A stretch of 64,000 nt of DNA from Zygnema cylindricum (GCA_037447655.1 JBBHKE010000632.1:59571-123570), one strand, 5' to 3'; numbered from the stretch's first letter, positions 13,310 to 26,360 are shown. Notes: a model not told the origin generated them from the letters alone. Program-made: numbers and translations.

Positions 13310-14110
13310 TCCTCCTTTTCTTGGCTCTCTAGTTTGCGCATGTGGTCGCGTCTTGGGGCCGGATGGTTTCCATTTGCTTCGTTGCTCCCATGGTGGAGAA
13401 TTGATCCAGGGCGCATGACACTATTCATGATGGTGTTGCGACTATCGCTTCGGAGGGGGACTTTCTTGTGCGTCGGGAGGTTTCTCATATTATTCCCTCG
13501 CGCCGGATCGATGTTGTTTTGCTCGATGGTGCCCGTCGCATTTTTTGGTGATATTGTTTTGGCGAACCCTACTTCGGCGACAATCGTTGGTCGGGCAGCT
13601 CGGTATGTTCTTTATTCGTTTGGCGGTCGAGATCTTTGGTTGTTTGGGTGGTGCGTTGGACGAGTTTCTCCGTACTCTTGCTCGATGTGCTTTCGAGCGA
13701 CGAGGACATGGGAGCCCTCCTCCTTCGGTCCCTACTTCTTTTTATTGTCAGCGGTTATCTGTGGCTTTACAGCGGGTGCAAGCTTCTATTCTCCTTCGAT
13801 CGACTTTTGCGGTTATGGATCGTCGACGTGTTCTAAAACTCACTCAACGTGCTCCCTTGGGCTGGGGGGACTTACGGGGTTGCTTTTCGTAGATATTTAA
13901 TTGAGTTGGGGTTGTGGTTATAGTTTTGGTTTAGTGGGTTGCCGTGCTTGTCATTTTGAGTTTGGGTGCTTTTAATGTATTTGCCATTTTTTGTGTCCCC
14001 GTTTCTTTCTTTGTATTTTTATTGTTCTGTTTGTAGTTTTTCAGTTTTGGCCATGCCACCCCTTTTGTAGCCCCGGACTCAGATTGTTTACCATCGTTCT
14101 TTTTAATATA

Positions 14111-17100
14111 TCCCGTGTGCAATACAGCTTCCTAATGAAAAATGGAAAATGAATGACGGGGATGATGGAGCATTTGATGGTGTTCCTGTTCTGTTAAATG
14201 TGTGGGAAGCGGATCTTCTTTGGAATAATGTTACTTGAAACCAAGTGAAGATTTAACGGATAAAGGAAGGGCAGTCAAGCCTAAACCCTCGAAGAACAAA
14301 CAAAAATCAATAGTAAGAAGACTTCCATGCATTGCAAGAAGTCAATAGGCAGATGCGCTTTCTGTCAAAACAATTTTGCATTGGTCGATCTCAAACGCTG
14401 AGTCTGACATCTCTTCTAATTATTGTGAGCAGCCTATATTTTTTGATAAAGGATTGGAATGCAAATGACTGTGTTTATTTACTCGACTTCTCAAGTTGAG
14501 TCCATTCGTATCAGCTTTAAATTCAAGTAGACCTTTGCTGAAATATTTCCTTTGTTGTTGTCATTTTCAGCAAAGAGAACTTAACAGAGAGGTTCAACAT
14601 CATCCGTTTTGCCAACATATGGTAGTTGCAATTTTAATGTTGTAATCTTCCGCAATGTGCCATCCTCGTGAGTACCGACGAGGTTGCTGGTATGCTTCGG
14701 AAAGAAAGGACACCAATAGAATCCTAAAGCAATGATAAAAAAACACGAAAATCAGATAAAGAATAAAGTTATGCAAATCCGAAAGCATACCTTCAAGAAA
14801 AACAACATTAGCAAAACGGAGATAAATGAGAATCAAAATCAGGTCAGCTTCTGCAGGAAAAACCAAACAAAGGTCACTATAAAAGAAGTGGTTGGTGAAA
14901 AATAAAATTGTACTGATGATAGACAAGAGAGAGCTATCTCCATTTTGGTTTATGATGTCCTATACAGTGTTTCTTTATATTTTTTGGTGTGTTTGATCTT
15001 GTGTGACAATTCTTATTTATACATCTGCCTTTCCTTGTTTTTTTTGTTTTTCCCATGTACTCAGATAGTTTGTTATCGTGCATTTTTTAGTACGGCTTTT
15101 AATTAGAAGCGGAGAAAAACTACAATATTGGCAGGGGTATGTGAGAATTTTCAGGACCGCTTTCACCAAAAAAACTGGACTGGTGGACGTTACACAATTA
15201 GGGGAACTAATCCATGAGGTACTATTAGCTTAATAACACTTATTCAGCACAGGTTGTCTTTTGACCATAAATCAGTGCTGGTAATAGTACATGTTTTTCT
15301 GAACACGATTCTTCAGACGGTTTAGAACCAACGACGTTATTTGAAACTGAATTAGGATTAATAACACTAATATAAACCCCACATCTTTCATTTAGTAGCG
15401 ATTCACATTGTACCTGTAGCTTGGAAGGGAAAGCAACATGGAAGCATTGTGATAAGCCAGCCATACACAACCTCCGAACTGTTCAAATCCATATACAACA
15501 CAGTTGGGTCTACATAACAACTGGCAATTGGATTCCATAATTTCAAAAATGTGCCATAACCAAAAAATGAATCACATTTCCTAAAAGAAAATCCAACCAG
15601 GTCGTAGGGACCGCCAAGAGACCTGACAGATTATCGAGAGGATATAACACCTTCACATAAGAAAAAAAATTGTATTATAAACACAACCCATCAAGCACAT
15701 AAATTGCCAACATAAAAGCATCGCTCACTAATTAATTATAGGTTAGACGCATTCAGTTTAGTGTGCATTAACAGATACAACAGGCGGCAATAGAGACACC
15801 TATCGTATTTAAACCTACAAAAGTGCACTAGCAAAAACAAAGCTCTTCCAGAAGCAAAATTAGCGGTCGAAGTACTCAATGCAAAGACTATTTGGAGAAG
15901 ATATGTCGGTCAATTGAGGTATCGAATTGGTGGGTCCCAAAATTAAAGCACTTGAATCAGGGATGTAGACGCGAAAACCACAAACTTCCAATAAAGTGAC
16001 GTCCCACGCAACCAGCTCTACGCAAAAGGCCGGGAAGAAATACGTTCCAAATTAAGCACAGGGGTATAATCAGCATTTTTTTCCGCTCTCCAAATTGTAG
16101 ACTTCCTGGCAACATTAGTTTCCTACAATTAAATTTGTTGCATAATACACGAACAAACTTGGGCAAGTGAATGTGGATTTCATGCTAACCACAGAGTAAA
16201 TGAATATGGGTGGCAAAGAATCCTCTGGACTGACCAATGTCCTCGGGGCTGTTCTAAATCGTACATCAATCATCAAAATAAAAGGAGAATAGTGTAATAT
16301 TTAACAACCCTCATAAACCAATAACAAGTACTAACTAATTCCCTTCAGAATGCTGACATTTACATTATCTTAAAACCATCTGGTTATGAGCAATCCGCGC
16401 ATAGCTGCACTTCACGGTATACCATATACACAGAAACTCTGAAATACATAATCTTGTGAGAAAAAAAAACTGCCATACATACAGACATACCACTTTCATA
16501 ACCTGCTTGCTGCAAAATTATTTACTCAGTAATGCCAAGATTGTATGCTGCTGTAGAACGAACTACAATCATCCATCTAGTACACCAGTCAAATCAAACC
16601 TAACCTTATAAACTCACCTTGATCCATAGCCAGATTGAAACCTTGTCCTCCAAACCGACCTCAAGGCAATTCCAAATACAATGACAGCTGCACAGCTTCC
16701 ATTCTTCTGCCACCTGTAGATGGTTCCCATTCCACACCCACATTTTAAAGTGTACTCATTCATGGCAAGAACGGAAGCAGAAAAACAGGAACAAAAATAT
16801 TTCCCACGTCAAAAAAAACTGTTGAAAATTTCCATAAAAAGGTGTTCTTAAAGAAGTTGGCCAAAAATATTTCAGGAGTAGTGCAGCTCTCATGTGTGAC
16901 CACTGAATGTGAAGAGGACACACTTCACTACACTGCTCCTCGCTATTAGAGTTAATCACTCTAACACAATTAAGTGTTTTATTGACTCAAAATCATCAAT
17001 CAATGTTAATGAAACTGTCTAATGAGCCACGTGGCATGATTTAGAGTAGTCAAATTCCAATTTAGTGTTAACAGGCAATGATTCGCTAACCCTAATAGCC

Positions 17101-18333
17101 ATGGCCAGTGTAGCATTTCAAGCTGCTGCGTCTTGGTTATTAATGTTGCCAACACCAACTTGTTCAGTTCAAACTGCACGAACAGAGTTTATGCATTTTT
17201 CGCAACTGTGAATGCTGAGACCCTTAACAGACTAAATCAACAGACAATATAAACAGTTCATAACTCATTTGATAGGCCTCACAAGCATGGGAATGGCACA
17301 AAAAAAACAAAAAAAAAAACAAGGAGACGAAAGGGCACCTGCTGCTCCAATTGAAGCGATATTCACATAGAGAATGTTCATGCAGTAGTGTAAGTGACGA
17401 ACCAAATGCGGTGGATATATCTATGTACTGTGGATTACACTTCATTGGTGCAACCGAAACGAAACAAAGTTTCCGTCAACAACTCTGACCTGTGGCAAAG
17501 AGCTACATTCTAAAGTTCCAAGGAACTGCAAAAAATAGTGTCAGAATAATACAGCCAGGTTTGCTTTCAAATCAGACGATTCAAGCTGAACTCAATAAAG
17601 CTTGCCGGTTCAGGTGAAACCCTTGTCCCAATTGCCGGCACTCAGAAGAAAAAATCTTCATGCCAGAAGTTTGATGCAGCTCGTACTTCCCTAGATGAAA
17701 AGAAGATCCTCTGTCAAACAACAATATCGTACAAGAAGCCACCTTGTTCTAAATCCATATAACAAAATCTCCGTCCAACGGATAGTCGCATTATACCTCC
17801 AGCCACCAAACATCAGCTCTCAAAAAAATCCCTCCTAGCATGCGAACAACAAGTCTTGCGACAAAAATGAAGACCAATCCACTATGCACCTCTAAACCGC
17901 TCAGATTCTCTCCACCCGATCCAAAGAACAAAAAAATAACAATGTGCATAGTTCCAAAAACTATTGGTTCCACTTCTTTTAATCGGCAACTTCACTTGCC
18001 TTCGGCGACATCATCCTGAAGGAGCGGATCAGTGTGCCAATACTTATAGCATGATGTTGCCCTTAGATGGTAGATACAGGCGTTGGATTAGCAAAATCAC
18101 TACTCTCCCCAGGATTTGGCAATCCTTCCCTAATCTGATCAGCATCTCTGCAACCCCTCGGTACATCGCTTGGCCCTAAAAAGGTACACACGTTCCCTTG
18201 CAACAGATTTATTCATATACTTGGCTCAGGCTTTGGTCAACATAACTCTGGTCCAGCCTGCAATTCTGTGTCGTGATCACTTGGGACTGTAGTAGTAGAT
18301 CAGTTTCAATCTTTTTTATTTTTTAAATCAGTT
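14111..18333. other. Gene-free region downstream of the truncated MYB3R
   Basis: No exon-like segment with recognisable homology was found. A second retroelement-like 3' tail lies at about 14995-15100: its words around ACTCAGATAG and TATCGTGCATTTTTTAGTA parallel 14080-14110. A MITE-like element lies at about 16945-17060. None of the C-terminal blocks of the first MYB3R gene are present, which supports true truncation of the second copy. Confidence 0.5.
16940..17062 (+). mobile_element. MITE copy (shared with 28635-28762)
   Basis: It starts CGCTATTAGAGTTAA and ends near TGAGCCACGTGGCATGATTT and GTAGTCAA. The same ends occur in reverse orientation at 28635-28762. It has no coding capacity. Confidence 0.6.
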
Positions 18334-20426
18334 TTAGATACAATAATCACCAACTGCCCCAAGGATTCCACACTTCTCTCTGGACTGAGCCTGAACTTTT
18401 ACATTTCCTGTATCAGAGGGCTTTGAAATTGTGGATGCAGACCTTGAGACAGTAGAATCATCATTTGCCCCAACCTTTTTATTGGTTATGGCTAATATTT
18501 CAGCTTCCTGAGCCTGATATGCGGCAAGAGCCTTTGAAACTGGGTCGGTTGCTGTTGCAGGATTCACTTTCCGTTTCATGCAGGAATTCCAATGATTCTT
18601 TATGGAGTTATCAGTCCTGGGGACCAAACGATATGAAGTTAGATGACTTAGACTTCTAAATGCGCATATTAAGCCATAGAATCTCAAAACAGCTGTTCAT
18701 TTCCTCCACAATCGTCACAAAATGAAGAATTAAGCACTTAAAAAATGAGCCCTAAGAAGTGAATGAGCCTCAAATTACCTGCCTGGTAGGAACTTGGTAA
18801 TTTCCGCCCACTTATTGCCATGAACCTGATGTGCTTTGATTAATGCCAAATCCTCCTCTGTTGACCATGCATCATGTTTAATGAGAGGGTTTAAATGGTT
18901 GTGCCATCTGCCAACAAGAGAACAATCAGCGTGATATTTGGAAATGCCTTTTACATCCAAATACAAACTTTGCTGAACAACAAATGGAAAAATAAAATTG
19001 TACCCACCTCTCCCGGCATTGCTTGCCAATCCGACCAGCAAGGTACCGTGCAATAACAGACCACTTCTTTGCACCATGCGTCCGAACAAGCTCCACAATT
19101 CTTTCGTCTTCCTGTAAAGTGCAAAAGCAAAGCATTATATTACATCACAAACACCATATGCATGAGCTCTCCACTCAGACAGCAATATGTCCAGATTTAA
19201 GTAATCAGAGAAGCCCCAAAACAAGCATGTGCAATGTGTGCCATTACCATCGCTTTGTTCGATTAAAACATTTGAAGCTACCAGGCAGCAAATGACCAGA
19301 AAGAAATAGTTTTTCTTCCCATAAAGCTTTAGCATTCCGCGAGGGTGCAAAAATGAAGCTTACCTCTTTGGTCCATGGCCCCTTCACTAAACCCGGATTA
19401 AGCACTTTCTGCCATCTGTGAAGACACTGCACGTCTGTTCTATCCGGGAAAGATTCAGCTGCAGGACCAGGTCCAAAAAGAAAGCGTCGGAAACCTTGAG
19501 TAACAGCAAGACTGAAAGGGACAAACGGTTGCATAAAAATCATACATCTTCAACACTATTACAGCTACCTTTACTAAGGAAGAAGGTTTACCGATTTTTT
19601 TCCAGTTCTTGCCCTTGAAGGATTCGACAGCACTCCTCAATACATCGTCCTGTCGACAAGAAAACCTTTGTATTTAATCAATTTCACCTTTGTTACCACC
19701 GTAGTCATTGAAACCGTCAATGCCAAAAAAATGAGAGAACTGTGGAGTTAAGCAACTTGGTAACATTGTCCACACCATTCAACATGATTTTATAGAGAAG
19801 AAGTCATATCATCAACACATGTTTCTCTGCTCACTCTATTCCAAAGTTTGGCGAAAGTGATTTCATGTTTCCATATTGTAATTCGCATGCCACTGTTTCA
19901 GACCATAGCGTCAAATAGGGAGAAGGGATGGAACTCTTCCCAAGCAAACACCTTCACTGAAACGTATCACTCAGCACCAATCAAATTCCTCCATTTCCAG
20001 AAGAAAAACATCATAGCAATTATAGGCCCTTGAAGCAATGTAATGGTGAATGCAGAAACTGGGGAAACCCAGCAGATAGCTCCATTATAGCCAAGTTTGG
20101 ACAAACACCTCTTCAGGAGTCCAACGACCCTTGGTAGACCTTCGTGTAGGACCTCCTGTTTTCCTGCAAAAGCATTGGGCGTCAACTGTATTATATTATG
20201 AGGTTTCCGTTTATTAGAGCAGCCAATCACAAGTGAAGCTGCAAACTCACCCCCTGACAGGAGGCAGTTTGTGGAAAGAGTCACTTTTTGACTCTGTCTG
20301 GCTTGTGTTTGACTGCGTTTGACATTCCAATTCACTTCTTTGTGTGTTTATGTTTTCCTCCTTTGAAGAACCTCCCAATGCATTTATTATGTTGACTGCC
20401 TCCTGCAACTTCGCCTGATAATCCAT
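18334..20426 (-). CDS. Truncated three-repeat MYB paralogue, 7 exons
   Basis: Exons: 20426-20251, 20163-20109, 19649-19592, 19458-19364, 19111-19008, 18907-18779, 18616-18334. They give 300 codons including the TAA, in consistent phase. Exons 2-6 have exactly the lengths (55, 58, 95, 104, 129) and phases of the full-length MYB3R gene at 3.4-9.7 kb, so this is a tandem duplicate in the same orientation. All three MYB repeats are intact (GRWTPEEDDVLRSAV, KGPWTKEEDERIVELV, HDAWSTEEDLALIKAH). The protein diverges and stops about 60 residues after the shared KALAAYQAQ, so the whole C-terminal regulatory region of the other copy is missing. It could be a DNA-binding competitor or an activator freed of C-terminal inhibition; the sequence does not decide. 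Confidence 0.85.
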
Positions 20427-22294
20427 AACTCCAAAACAAAAACACTCTTGCCAAGTTCAGTGTCCTACACAATGCATATCGATGAGAACTACACTACCTG
20501 TAAAACATGCTGCATTTCCGGGGAAACTGTCCGAGAGGCGAGAGCTACAATGTGCATATCCGTTGCTTACGACAAATGATGAACATTATTTACACTGTAA
20601 CAACCATAGTTCAAAAGTAGACTTTTTTATGGTAGGCCTTTGGTAGGCGCACAAAACTTTGCACAAAACTCGCGCAACGTAGGCATACTGTATGTGTGTG
20701 CGTCGTGCACACTCCTTGTACGAACGTCCGAATCTGACGTAAGATCAAAGTACAGCGCAGGCCTCCGGACGGAATTTTTTAGCGAACTGGCACGGCGTAG
20801 GATGACATTCCGTGGGAAAAAAAACCGGGAAAAAAAAAAAACCGGGAAAATTCTTAAATAGCGTAGTTTACTCTATATTTTTCATTACTCTAATTAGGGC
20901 TATTTTCCAAGTACCGCAAAAAATGAAAGTACGTTGTCTGTTAAATAGAGTGGTGTACGGTAAGTGTCAGACCGTACATAAATGTATCTTTTTAAGTTAA
21001 AAAGTACAATAAATTAGTTTTAGTAACCGCGGACGCACGACGCATATTTCCCGTTTTATTCCGTACATATTCGTAAAAAAAAAGTACAGTTACAGTAATT
21101 TGTTTACAGGTTTCCGTAAATTTCCAGTTTCAGTTTACAGTACACGTTTTTTTACGATTTTTTCAAAAGTCACGAATTATACGTTTCAATCGGAAAAAAG
21201 GAAAAAATCGCGCGATTTGAACAACTATGACTTCAAACCATAGTTCAAAAGTAGGCGTTTTTATGGTAGGCCTTTGGTTGGCGCCTTTTTCGTAAGTTGT
21301 GTTATGGGCTTTTCATGTGATATTCGTAGATCGCTACTTTGATCGGTGACCGACCGATCGTCCAAATCTGACGGTGTAAATAATTTTTTTTTGTCCGAAT
21401 GTTTTAATTGGTCAAATGTTTGGTCCGAATGTTTTAATTGGTCCGAATATGTCCGGATACAATATGGGTATTAAGGTCATATTGTATGTTTTGCATACTA
21501 TAGGCATATTGTATGGGCTTACTTTCACCTACTTTTTAACTATACTTCAAACTTAGATATTTTTTTTTGTTTTTTAGCGCAGATCCGGTGGACCCGGGTT
21601 TCGGGTGTCCCTATGTGTACCAAGCGAAGTTGTCACTTAAGGGCGTGACGATTGTATACGTCGACAATGCCCGTGACAATCTGTGATGACGCACCAAATT
21701 GTAAAAAACGTCGCGAGAATGCGAGGCTGCGTGAGAGAGGCGGCGTGTGCGACTTGTTGGGGCGCCCTCAAAGATTTCTCACGATTTCGTCAAATGGCAT
21801 CGGAGTTTTAAGACCCCTGGAATGGAAAAGTCCGTACTGAACGAAACGCGACAAAACAAAACAAATTGTGTACTTTGTTGGACACAAACGAACAAAACAT
21901 AACGAATAGTGTACCTTTCGCCGTCGCTTAAATTCGTTTGAAATTTTTGTAAAAAAAATTACACGTGCGAATACGTGTTCCTATTTGTTTTCGAAAAATA
22001 CTTTGTTTTATGACACATCGGCCCTGTATTTTAAAGAAAAGTTTGAAGATGACGTTTTTTGGCGTGGCCGTGGGTCGAAGAACATACGACAACAACATGT
22101 AGTACATCTTAAATTCAATGATGACGCAAAATGTACTTCTTTTTTTTTTCTATTTTTTTGTATGGATGAAACTTACGCGGTACGGCTCTAAGTTCTACAG
22201 GAAAACGACAGAAAAAAACCCTTAGTTTGGCACACAGAGACGCACCCTTACAAATGAAGCAAGAAATGCCAACGTGGCAGTTCGGCTAAAGCTT

Positions 22295-23046
22295 TAGGGT
22301 GCGTCTCTATGTACTTAAAACTTAAAGATTTTTTTTTTTTTTTTAGCGCAGATCCGGCGGACCCGGATTTCGGGTGTCCCTATGTGTACCAAACGAAGTT
22401 GTCACTTAAGGGCGAGAGGATTGTATACGTCGACAATGCCCGTGACGGATGTCGACAGTGTACAATCTGTGATGACGCACCAAATTGTAAAAAATTGCCT
22501 TGGACGTCGCAAGAATGCGAGGCTGCGTGAGAGAGGCGGCGTGTGCGACTTGTTGAGGCGCCCTCAAAGACTTATCACGATTTCGTCAAATGGCGTTCGA
22601 ATTTTCATACCCCTAGAATGGAAAAGTCTGTACTGAACGAAACGCGACAAAACAAAACAAAATGTGTACTTTGTTGGACGGAAAAGGACAAAACATAACG
22701 AATAGTGTACCTTCCGCCGTCGCTTGAATTCGTTTGAAATGTTTGAAAATAAACTTTACACGTGCAAATACGTGTTTCTATTTGTTTTTCAAAAATACTT
22801 TGTTTTAAAACACATCGACCCTGTATTTTAAAGAAAAGTTTGAAGATGACATTTTTTGGCGTGGCTGTGGGTCGAAGAACACAAGACGACAATATGTAGT
22901 ACGTTTTAAATTCGATGATGACGCAAAATGTACTTCTCTTTTTTTCTATTTGCTGGTACGGTTGAAACTTACGCGGTACGGCTCTGAGTTTTACAGGAAA
23001 ACGACAGAAAAAAACCTTTACTTAAGCACACAGAGACGCACCCTTA
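22295..23046. mobile_element. Inner nested TIR element
   Basis: The ends are inverted repeats of TAGGGTGCGTCTCT (22295) and AGAGACGCACCCTTA (to 23046). It lies inside the larger composite element. Its interior duplicates the 21576-22252 segment, which has lost its left end. Confidence 0.65.
22351..22530 (+). pseudogene. Captured Cys-rich exon-like segment
   Basis: After a long T-run and an AG (splice-acceptor-like) an open frame reads GCPYVYQTKLSLKGERIVYV, then DGCRQCTICDDAPNCKK with six closely spaced Cys in total, to a stop at 22530. A related but broken copy is at 21590-21690, shortened by internal deletions. The acceptor-like start and the lack of an ATG suggest a host-gene exon captured by the transposon. 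I do not recognise the family. Confidence 0.4.
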
Positions 23047-24347
23047 GAACATAGTTCAAAAATAGGTGAAAGTAGGCCCATACAATATGCCTATTGTATG
23101 CAAAACATACAATATGACCTTAAGACCCATATTGTATTCGGACCTATTCGGACCAATTAAAACATTCGGACCAAAATTTTTTAATTATACCGTCAGATTT
23201 TGATGATCGGACGATCGCTGATTTAAGTAGCTATCTAAGAAGATCACATGAAAAGCCCATAACACAACTTACGATAAAGGCGCCGACCAAAGGCCTACCA
23301 TAAAAACGCCTACTTTTGAACTTTGCTTTAGAATTTCACTATTTCAGTGTCAATTATAGAAAAGTAAAAAAATATTTCGTACAATGACATCTTTTTCCCG
23401 GTTAAGGGTGAACCTACATCAGGCGAAAAGTGGGGTTGTTTACTGGAAAAAGTACATTTTTGTACAAATCCAACTCATTTCCGTACTGTTATTTTTTTTA
23501 TATAAAACATTATTACTTGGGATTCGTCAAGATTCTCCAAAATTTTGGGCGACAACGTCGCCGTCCGATTATGAATTTTCGAACAAAATGTCACTCCGTC
23601 CAGTGATTGGCTACTCTCCTCAGGGAGGACACTGGCCAATCACCGGACGTGTAAAATGTTTACGCGTGGAAAGGTAACGTATGAACCACGCGCCTTCGGA
23701 CATTTGCCACGCGCCTTCGGACAAGCGGGAATCAAAATCCAACGAAAACAACGAGAAAATGTTTGTCGAAGAATGTGTCGTGACGCCTCCTCCACCATCC
23801 GTTGACATCCGGAATTTGCGGCGCCACGACGAAGCACGAACGACAAAACAACGATAAAAAGAACAAAGCACAAACGTACAAATTGTAAACGCATGTAATA
23901 TAATTTTGCCGCTGGATGTACGGATATAAGTTCAAATATTCTGCTTTTGGAATCTTTGACTATGTTCGCCGTCAGAAGAGGAACCTACGTGCACCAATAG
24001 AAATAAAGCACATACACGATAGATTTCATTGCTGACACGACCTGATGGAGAAGTGAACGAAATATTAGTGCCAGTACCGTCGGCACCTGATGGAGAAGCG
24101 GCCTAACTAAAAAATCTATGCCTTGGTGCGTCATAAAGTACATTCTATGACAGACCAATCTAGACGCGGCGACGTCTCACCAAAAACTTGTCTTGTAGTA
24201 GGTCCCCTTGACCGTCTGGATCCGAGTGTTCGCTCGAATTCCTGAATTAGGGTTTTTTTCTCATTCGTGTTTTTTTTAATAAAAAAAAACCCGAACCAAT
24301 AACCCTATGACCCTAAAAATCCGCGGTACCCGGGCGGTATTTTGCAA

Positions 24348-24394
24348 GTGTGCAGGTCTCGGCGCATTTCGCCTCGTGTAGGAGACCTGCACAC
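24348..24394. repeat. 13-bp inverted repeat
   Basis: GTGTGCAGGTCTC (24348-24360) and its exact complement GAGACCTGCACAC (24382-24394) flank a 21-base loop. It could form a hairpin but has no terminator-type T-run. Function is unknown. Confidence 0.6.
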
Positions 24395-25779
24395 CCTGCA
24401 CACCACGGGCGAGAAAACTAACGAACCTTACCTGTATGTACCCGAATACTTTGTCGCACTGTGAGTAGTGGACAAAGGTGGTCCCCAAAATGGCACACAT
24501 CGTCAAACGGAATCCTATTGGAGGATTTATGAAAGACTTTCTCCACAGTACGGCTGTATGACGGCCACGTCATGACGTGGCAGAAGTGGAACCGCCACCC
24601 GACAAGGCATGTCAGGCGCAAGTGGCAATTTAGGTTTGATGACGTCAGCAGTATAGTTAGCGAAGGTAAAATAAAATAATATAAATTGCAACCGTTGATA
24701 TAAATCCGGGCGGCCCGAATGTCCCTTCATAAAAAAAAAAACTAGAATCGGAGGACAATTCAGTGCGGAGCTAAAAAATGTCAGGAAGACAGAAGAGGAC
24801 GGAAGATCCGTAGGGTTTTACGTGCGCCGAAAAAACGTTCCAATGGAGTTCATTGGAAACGCTTTTCACAAAAAGAGGAGGTGAATTAGTGTAGAACTGT
24901 ACGGATAAACAACGTTATCCGCTACACCGCGAATCGTTATAAGTGTCAAAGTTTAAATAGTGCTGAAGAAAATTTACCGTAATTGATGCTAATTAAGATT
25001 TTTTTTGTTTTTTTTTAAAAAGGTGTATACTAATTTCGGCATTATGCTAATTTGGAAACAGCAAAAATGGAATATCCGTTGTACGATTAAAAACATTAAT
25101 AAATGTATCCGTACAAAATATTAGAAATCGTACGCCGTCGTGAAATTTAGATATCCGTACATGTCCAGACTAGTTTACGTGTCAGACTAATCCCGTTTTT
25201 TGAGCGCACGTTCCTATGCGTGCGCGTATAATTTAATTCATTTTTAAATTTTCACTTGAAAAGGTATATTTATGTACGGTATGACATCGACCGTACATCA
25301 CACTATTTAAATCTTAATGTACTTTCGTTCTTTACTCTATTTTGTACGGTACCTTAATTAACGTCAAGGAAAAATTAAAATCATGTATCCTATTTGAGGA
25401 AAAAAATCATAGTTGTTCAAATCGCGCTATTTTTTGCTTTTTTCCAATTAAAACGTACAATTCGTGACTTTTGAATAAATCGGAAAAAAAAGCGATGTAC
25501 TTTCTGTCCGGTAAACTGAACGGATAATTTACAGAAACTGTACGGTATGTACAGTAACTGTACGGTTTTGTACCAAGAAAGTACGGAATTTGACTAAAAG
25601 ATACGTTGCACTTCGTAGTACTTTCTGTCCGGTAAACTGAACAGAAATTTAACGGGAAACGTCCGGAATTGTAACAAAATTGTACGGACTATGACGAAAA
25701 GAGACTCTCTTTGCGGCGTACAAATGTCCGCAGTTTGTTCCGAGACCGTTGGCGTCTACAAATGTCAGCAGTTTGGGTT

Positions 25780-25941
25780 TCGCAAGTATTGGCGACGTGT
25801 ACAGCTGCCACATATTCAAAATAACGAACGCGCAAGTAACTATTCACATAGGCACACTTTGAAAAGTACACCGTAAAATCAGCGCTAAATTCCAAAATAA
25901 CGTTTCAAAATATCGGTTACATGGGGACACGCCCTAAAAGA
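25780..25941. repeat. Dispersed repeat end (copy 1)
   Basis: This segment, ending in ACACGCCCT and containing TTTGAAAAGTACACCGTAAA, recurs at about 37095-37251. It is probably the terminus of a transposon family. Confidence 0.65.
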
Positions 25942-26360
25942 CAAAGCACATTCACTTCGAAGCCACACGGAAAAGGCCCCTCAATGGAGTGTTCCATGCC
26001 GTACAGATCATCCACTTCAAAGTCCATACATCGACATGGAATCCCCTAAATTATCCATTAAGCACACGCCACCTGGACCTTCCTTCTATTCAATGTCCAC
26101 CTTGGCAACTTGCCAGATGTCACTTCAACATCTCTATTGTTTGTACATCTCGTCATCGCCGAAGTTTTCCGTTTCCACTTTCCAGCCTCAATATCAGCCC
26201 AAACTCATCCCCGCTACGAAACTGAAAAGATTTGCCTCGTGTGTACCAATGATTAGACTTATTCTTATCTCTCCATTGGTCCACGAAGGCTGAAGTCAAT
26301 GATTTCACGCAGAAAACTGGCGCACGGTTTTTTTATTTTTCCAACCCATTGCGCGAGAAG

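Larger units (their letters stand above)
11095..14110 (+). mobile_element. Degenerate non-LTR retrotransposon with reverse transcriptase remnant
   Basis: Fragments of one long ORF appear in all three plus frames. An N-terminal region (CRHFLRGNWKALHAEHE) is at about 11150. The reverse-transcriptase palm motif LQVDVSNAFNTMI is at about 12010, GTRQSDPVGGPLFALAHY is at 12190-12250, and the catalytic box is at 12296-12310. Near 13335 a Cys/His pattern (CACGRVLGPDGFHLLRC) is followed by RREVSHIIPSRRIDVVLLDG, which resembles the restriction-like endonuclease region in some LINE families. At least three frameshifts, stop codons, a 130-bp internal duplication and a poly-C run show that it is dead. The usual YADD/FADD box reads VPGD, so one catalytic Asp is lost. 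The 5' end looks truncated. The AT-rich 3' tail reaches about 14110. Confidence 0.75.
21239..23325. mobile_element. Composite terminal-inverted-repeat element with ~290-bp arms
   Basis: The left arm 21239-21545 and right arm 23050-23325 are near-identical inverted copies; both contain AAGTAGGCGTTTTTATGG and the shared words AAGTTGTGTTATGGGC and GGTCATATTGTATG. Each arm itself begins and ends with forms of CATAGTTCAAAA, so the arms look like two copies of a short MITE in opposite orientation. A partial further copy of the end sits at 20605-20655. The interior holds two related segments (21576-22252 and 22338-23046). No clear target-site duplication was seen. Confidence 0.75.

Noticed and set aside
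12812-13900. 362-codon frame as a stand-alone membrane protein
   Set aside because: It is a frameshifted mixture of retroelement coding sequence, crosses the poly-C tract, and loses the conserved motifs to another frame.
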